NCBI GenBank assembly: GCA_034770075.1
Contig: CM068382.1
Location: 88,219,766 to 88,283,765 of the forward strand
Origin: Aralia elata
Taxonomy: Eukaryota; Streptophyta; Magnoliopsida; Apiales; Araliaceae
DNA: 64,000 nt
Direction of reading: 5' to 3'
Both the position numbers and the translations under genes were made by a program. A model generated the notes under the pieces. It was not told where the DNA came from. It ran no database searches and saw nothing but the letters and a program-made list of their open reading frames with translations. Below, piece by piece: positions 58,658-64,000 of the stretch. Each line of letters starts with the position of its first letter. The first letter of the stretch is position 1.

Positions 58658-60264
58658 AATACCCCCAAACTCAAGACTTTGCGTGTCCTCAAGCAAAAAC
58701 ACAAGAGAAATAAAAATCAAACTAACTAACCTAACTAAATGAATGCATATGCATAATCTACTAACCTCAAGCAATAAATCAACATAGTTCATAGATATCA
58801 GGCCTCAAAAATCAGTAATTAACAATTTAGCAAAACTTCAAATTCATGCACCATTAGAAACTTAACATATCACCAATGTCATCATACTTCCGACCCTTAC
58901 GTGTGTGTGTGTGTAGTCAACATATCAAACTAGTTAAGATCTTAATCCAATCCGTGTACCACAGTGCTCAATAAAAGAAATATTATTACATATATGACTC
59001 TTTAGTACCCCTCTTATGCACTTGTTTTCACATTTTTTCTACTATTTTTTTTAACAACGAGTGCGTTTTACACTATATCTCGTTGATTTTTCATCTAATT
59101 CCTATATTCTTGACTTGTGCAATGTCTATTTTTATTAGGCTTTTCGATGTCACCCATGTAACGAACTTTTCACCAATGACTCCCAAACCAGATGACTTTA
59201 GGGCATTAAGTGTAGAGACACTCCTAAGAGCTTACTTGTTCGAATGACAAAGGCTACAAAAACAAACTAGTCAAGATTTGCTCATATCTGTCTATTTTTC
59301 TTTTACATTTTTTTCTTTTCCTTGCAATTCAGACAAATAGCAAAGCAATAATTATTCATATTCTTGTGTTCCAATAAGTGATAGAGGTTTTTATATCCTT
59401 AATGAGCACTTAATTCATAAAATTAAACTAAAGCCTAACCAATTCAATATATGACGCGCGTAATTAAACGAAGGAGTGCAGTTCGTTTGATAAATTCCTA
59501 CCTCTCTATCTATCTCTGAGATGTTAGGATTTTTCAAAACTCCATGGACATGCAGAAGAGAAATGCTATTTACACTCTCCAATAAGTCTATTGGAATTGG
59601 CTCTATATCAATGGAATCTCATCATCCATACATAACGAATTGGTGTGGTATATTCATATCATAACATAATTTCTTCGTCACCAGCAGGCGCCCTCAGATT
59701 AACACATAGTATTATGTATAGACTTGGCCATGAGATCGATCGCTCTTAAGGTTGTTTCACTACTCGACTACTGACAGGAAAGGAAGACTTGTTATTCTTT
59801 GCTTGCCCATACGCTGATCCTGACTTGCTAGTTGACTGGTACTACGAAGATCTACGTTATTCAAAGGAGAGATATTAATAAACCAACTACAGAAACTATA
59901 AATCAAAGGCTCGAATTTGACAACTCTAGTAACAGTTAACATTCTAAATTAGCAATCCTTAACCGTCTTACAAAACTGATTAGATAACTGATCAAAATCT
60001 CATCATAGGCCTTCCTTAAATGCTCTACATTAATTTAATGCTCTAATGCTCCTAAATGCAATTTTATATGTGAATGCAATAAACTAACTCTAATGCAAAA
60101 GAAAATATTTTTGTGATTTTAAAATTTTTTTTATAGAATTTTCAATATGAAAAAGAAATAACTAAACAATACAATATATGTAAAGTAAACTAATATGCAA
60201 TCTAATATGATCCACCCCCAAACTCAAAGTGAACAATGTCCTCATTGTTTATAAAATAAAGAAA
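58658..60264 (-). other. 3' untranslated internal region of the Athila-type element
   Basis: AT-rich stretch between the env-like frame and the polypurine tract beside the LTR. Contains a (GT)n tract at about 58901-58914. No coding frame. This long non-coding segment is usual in Athila-type elements. Confidence 0.6.
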
Positions 60265-61471
60265 TTAAAACTGAGGACTTCCCTGACTGGTCAAGCCTCG
60301 TGCTCGACCTCCTCATCATCGGTGTCTAGTGGTGGATAACCGGCAATGGCTGAGGCTTGGGAAACTGAACTGGATTCGCACTCGGATTCATCCTAGCGAA
60401 CATCTCTGTTAATGTCGTGTTAAAACTAGTCTGATATGGGAACATGTGATCCTGTCGTGTCGCCAGTCTTTGATTCTATCGCTCGAGACGCTTAACCCGC
60501 TCATCTATCTGTAACTGCAAGTTTCAGAACTGAGTGTTAAATCGTGCCTTAGGTTGCAGGCCAGAAGTCGTCGATGCATCCACATCAGCATCTGAATCAT
60601 GATCATCTTCATCATCGGATGGAGGGTGAATAATAAAGCCCAATCCATGTGGATTCGATTCATTTCCTTCCCAGACCTTGTACCTCTTAATCAAACCACG
60701 ATCCAAAGTGAGCAAAAGCTGCTGCACAACTTCAACAGCTCCCTATCCAATGCACGTTCGTTTACACAAGCCGCAAATGAGTGATGGATGTGGCAAACCT
60801 CTCTGAGTATGTCCTCTCAAATTCTTTTTAATAGACTGCACAATCACATTTTCCACATTTATCTTTAATCCCTTCACAATCGCATATAACAATGCAACCT
60901 TTTCCTTTGTTACATCACTAACGTGTTGAGACAGCATGAGCTTAGCACAAAGAAACACATACCAGATCTTTCTATATCAGCTCAAATATTTACTGGGGAA
61001 ATACATAGTACCACGTGGACCTTTAGATGTCCAAACGGAACCAGGTTTATATAAGTTAGTTACCATCTTCTCAAAGTCTGGATTTTCACTAACAAACTGT
61101 GCGTACTGGCAATTTTTCGGTGGCCTCAAATTATAAAACTTATTAATCGTATGACCACTGAATGATATTGTTTTGCCTCGAACCACAACTTCATATGGTG
61201 ACTTATCCTCAGCATTAGCATAAAATTCCTTGACAATAGCTATAACTGTCAGTTCTGGTTGGTCCGTGAAGGTATCCCAACCTCTTTCAATGATCTAATG
61301 AGCCATCTCCCCATCTAGCAACTCGTCAGGCCGGAGACTACGCTCGGGAGTTAGAGCTTTACCCGACAAATTTGTATCAAAATTCTCTGCTGCCTCGACA
61401 CTAACAAAGCGTCTCCTATCATATGCTCATGTAGTCGAAGAACTATCACCCCGTTGACGTTTACGAGCCAT
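60265..61471 (-). pseudogene. Athila-type env-position ORF (putative plant transposon protein), degenerate
   Basis: From the ATG at 61471 the minus strand reads MARKRQRGDSSSTT, stop, then NFDTNLSGKALTPERSL, IIERGWDTFTDQPEL, VIAIVKEFYANAEDK, YEVVVRGKTISFSGHTIN, PGSVWTSKGPRG, CGLCKRTCIG and DDEDDHDSDADVDAS. The RGW..F....E..VI.VKEFYAN..V.VRG..I.F....IN order is that of the plant transposon protein domain found downstream of pol in Athila/Tat elements. At least four in-frame stops (TGA/TAG) interrupt it. Its function is unknown even in intact relatives. Confidence 0.8.
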
Positions 61472-61537
61472 GTACTAATAACCAAGTAATTCTTTACGAA
61501 CCAGTGCTCAATCAATCCAACTTTGTTTCGGGACAAT

Positions 61538-62984
61538 TGATGAGTAGATTTTATATCTACTAATTTGATATTCTTAGCTTAATTATTTTGTTTATTCTTA
61601 AGTATTTTTAGTATTATTTTAATACATTTTAGTGGTTTTTGTGAATAATTGATTTCAACCTATGTTTGTGTAAATAACGAAAATTATTGCAAATTTAGCC
61701 TTAATTTGTTGCTACAGGTAATAATGATCATTTAGCGAAAGTTAAACGAGTGATCAAATATATATAGCTAGAATTCATGTGAAAGAATGGCCATAGCAGG
61801 TGGATAAAGGAGAATTAGAAATTGGCCAGGGACTTATGCGCCGCAGTATTCTCAAGCATGAGTCGCGGTGCGCGGTTTACAAAGGGCATGCGCCGCGGTA
61901 TTCACAATCGTGGGTCGCGGCTCTCAACTCGGATCTTAGCGCGTGCGTGCAGCTACGCGCCTGGTGGATTTGATCTCTTTTGACTAAAGATTTGATTTTA
62001 TTTACACTTATCTTGTATGGGTTAGAACTTATCAATAAGTCAGTAGAAGATTAATAATTAGAGGTTTTATTATTATTTAAGGGGATTGAGTTATTTTATT
62101 TTGAAAGACATAGAAAATAAGGGTTTCATCAGAGCTTTATTCCAGAGGAGGATTGGAGCTAAGGAGTGAAGATCGGATTCGACAGAGTTTATTTCTTCTT
62201 TCTTTATTTCTTCATTTTGTAATCTAGAATGCATTCTGATAAATCAATTTCGTATTTCGTTTTCATTATGAACTAATTTATTTAGTTAAGAATTCAATGA
62301 AACCAGATGATGATTTAATTTAATAATTATTCTTTCTTTATTTAAATTGATTATGAATTGAATTATTTATTATATCTTATGTTTATTATTATAATTATCT
62401 GATCAACAATTATTGGATGGATTTAGATGAAATTAGCTAATGAATTCTAAATTAAGATATGAATATAATAACTTGTGATTAATAAATCTTCCTCGGAGTG
62501 AATGCTACTTTGTAGACGGGATAGAATTATACCTGAATACCGCAACCAACTGGTGGAAAATGATTCTTAATGAATTTATTATTATTGTTTCTCTTAGGAA
62601 TATAGGGAAATTGATGATAATAATAGATATGCTATATAATTATTCGAAAAATGGTTATATTAATTATTAGTGATTTTCCCTTAATAATTCCACTTAGTCA
62701 ATTTAATAAAAGAACGAGAGTGTTAATGAAATGATTCATCGGGGGAAATTGATTCCTTAATCTTTTTATCCATTGATTTAATATTTCAGTAGTTGATTAC
62801 TTAGTTAGTTCACTCATTTGATATTGAAATTATCTAGATTAAACTAATTGATGCATAATTAGTATTTAGAATTATTTAGGTTATTATTCGCTCCTCGTGG
62901 GATCGACAACTCTACTTTCACTTTATTACTTGATTGACCTTGTATTCTTGCACGTAAAATTGCTAGTATAGATTTAGCTCAACA
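61538..62984 (+). repeat. 5' LTR of a second Athila/Tat-type element (1447 bp)
   Basis: Runs from TGATGAGTAGATTTTATATC to GATTTAGCTCAACA and is followed six bases later by a primer site. It contains CTCCTCGTGGGATCGACAAC and TTCTTGCACGTAAAATTGC near the end, and a GC-rich duplicated block (61838-61945: GCGCCGC.GTATTC.CAA..TG.GTCGCGG twice). It abuts the minus-strand Athila-type internal region at 61537. Confidence 0.88.
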
Positions 62985-62990
62985 AGTTTT

Positions 62991-63008
62991 TGGCGCCGTT
63001 GTCGGCGA
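62991..63008 (+). other. tRNA-Asp-type primer binding site
   Basis: TGGCGCCGTTGTCGGCGA is complementary to the 3' end of plant tRNA-Asp with two changes from TGGCGCCGTTGCCGGGGA, the site used by Athila/Tat (Ogre) elements. Confidence 0.9.
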
Positions 63009-63114
63009 GCAATTGAATAACTTAAAATTTTCTAATATTAATTTTCATCAGTTAGCTTAATTTAGATTTTATTTTCTGTTATTGAGTTTAATTCCTTGTC
63101 ACAGGTAGCTTTGA

Positions 63115-64000
63115 TTGTGCATGCAAATGCATTCGAAAGGGAAGGAATTAACACCTTTGATAGACAATATCGAGAAAAGACTCCGCAAGCCTAGAAGAAA
63201 ATTATTTCAAAAAGCAGAAAGCGGAGAAAATCCAGTAATCATAGCTGATCCACATCAAAAGGAGCAAAAGTCTCTCAAAGAATATGTTATGCCGCAAGTG
63301 ACGAAAATTCATTCGAGTATAAGGAGACCAGCGATTAATGCAAATGCATTTGAGATCAAACCAGGGACAATTCATATGATGTAAAATTTAGTCCAGTTTG
63401 GAGCTCTACCAAATGATGATCCGAATGATCATCTTGTTAGTTTTTTAGAAATTTGTGATACCTTCAAATATCACAGAGTTTCAGATGATGCGGTGAGATT
63501 AAGACTGTTTCCGTTCACATTGCGGGACAAGGCAAAGAATTGGTTGCATTCACTGCTAGCAAGTTCAATCACAACATGGGATGATTTAGCTCAGAAATTT
63601 TTAGCAAAGTTTTTTCCACCAGCAAAAACAACAAAGATGAGAAATGAAATCACCTCATTTACACAGCAGGATTACAAATCGTTGTATAAGGCGTGGGAAA
63701 GATTTAAGGACATGTTAAGGAAATGCCCACATCACGGACTTCCTAAATGGCTACAGGTTCAAACTTTCTACAATAGATTGTTTAACAACACTCGCATCAG
63801 TATTGATGCAGCTGCAGGAAGGGCTCTGATAGGTAAAAATTTTGACGAAGCATCTGAACTGCTAGAAACCATGGCGGCGAACAATTATCAATGGCTAACA
63901 GCCAGATTGAATCAAATCAGGGGTGGAGGAAAATTTGAAGTTGATGCAATAATTGCTTTATCTGCTCAAGTAGCATCCTTAGCAAAGAAAATTGGCACAT
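63115..64000 (+). pseudogene. gag of the Athila/Tat-type element, continuing past the window
   Basis: From the ATG at 63115 the frame encodes a basic N-terminal stretch (KRLRKPRRKLFQKAES), then FEIKPGTIHMM, a TAA stop at 63382-63384, and continues in the same frame with LVQFGALPNDDPNDHLVSFL, RLFPFTLRDKAKNWLHSL, TTWDDLAQKFLAKFFPP, SLYKAWERFKDMLRKCPHHG, QTFYNRLFNNTRISIDAAAG to the window end. This is the gag capsid domain of Athila/Tat elements. Relatives usually have Gln at the stop position, and TAA is one C-to-T change from CAA. No other stop occurs, so it may be only slightly disabled. Confidence 0.9.

Noticed and set aside
1..64000. Endogenous pararetrovirus, organelle DNA insertion, or tRNA genes
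   Set aside because: No caulimovirid motifs, plastid or mitochondrial genes, or cloverleaf sequences were recognised. The RT sequences group by motif with Ty3/gypsy LTR elements.

Overview
This is plant nuclear DNA, almost certainly from a eudicot with a repeat-rich genome. It is AT-rich, has spliced genes with long introns, and carries Ty1/copia and Ty3/gypsy LTR elements, CACTA, hAT, Mutator-type and Stowaway DNA transposons, and a degenerate LINE. I cannot name the species. No tRNA, rRNA or CRISPR array was found.

One intact host gene is convincing. It lies on the minus strand (coding exons 28841 to 23848, 5' UTR exon near 31.1-31.2 kb) and encodes a 697-residue FDM/IDN2-type protein (zinc finger XS, XS, coiled coil, XH), a family that works in RNA-directed DNA methylation. 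Its splice phases all agree. Its 2.2-kb 5' UTR intron holds a 997-bp hAT element with an 8-bp target duplication, and its XS domain has a 10-codon tandem duplication. Duplicated, rearranged segments lie just upstream (31.43-33.96 kb).

Left part (1-22.3 kb): a possible terminal exon fragment (about 600-723), a Stowaway MITE, a copia-type solo LTR with perfect 5-bp target duplications (1808-3112), then a degenerate minus-strand gypsy element (3' LTR about 4892-5569, gag-pol 5570-16353, 5' LTR 16354-22295). An inverted LTR copy abuts its 3' LTR. Three long LTR-like insertions of one family (starting TGTGACGCCCCC or TGTGGCACCCCC, net 3.0-3.2 kb) and an Athila-type LTR are nested in it, nearly all with exact 5-bp target duplications.

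Middle (34-43.7 kb): an old, diverged repeated sequence invaded by two 170-180 bp MITEs with 9-bp target duplications, a LINE ORF1 remnant, a second Stowaway, and a copia-type LTR that itself carries a 797-bp near-perfect palindrome.

Right part (43.7-64 kb): a CACTA element (43766-) interrupted by a second gypsy element (46140-), whose 3' LTR is interrupted by an Athila-type element on the minus strand (LTR 50446-58657, env-like region up to 61537). That LTR is split by a copia-type solo LTR (51036-53862) and by a complete 4052-bp CACTA element with TSD AAT (53999-58050). A further Athila-type element begins at 61538 (LTR, tRNA-Asp-type primer site, gag) and runs off the window.

The value of the window is the reconstructable order of insertions around an RNA-directed DNA methylation gene. 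I saw no convincing undescribed protein system.
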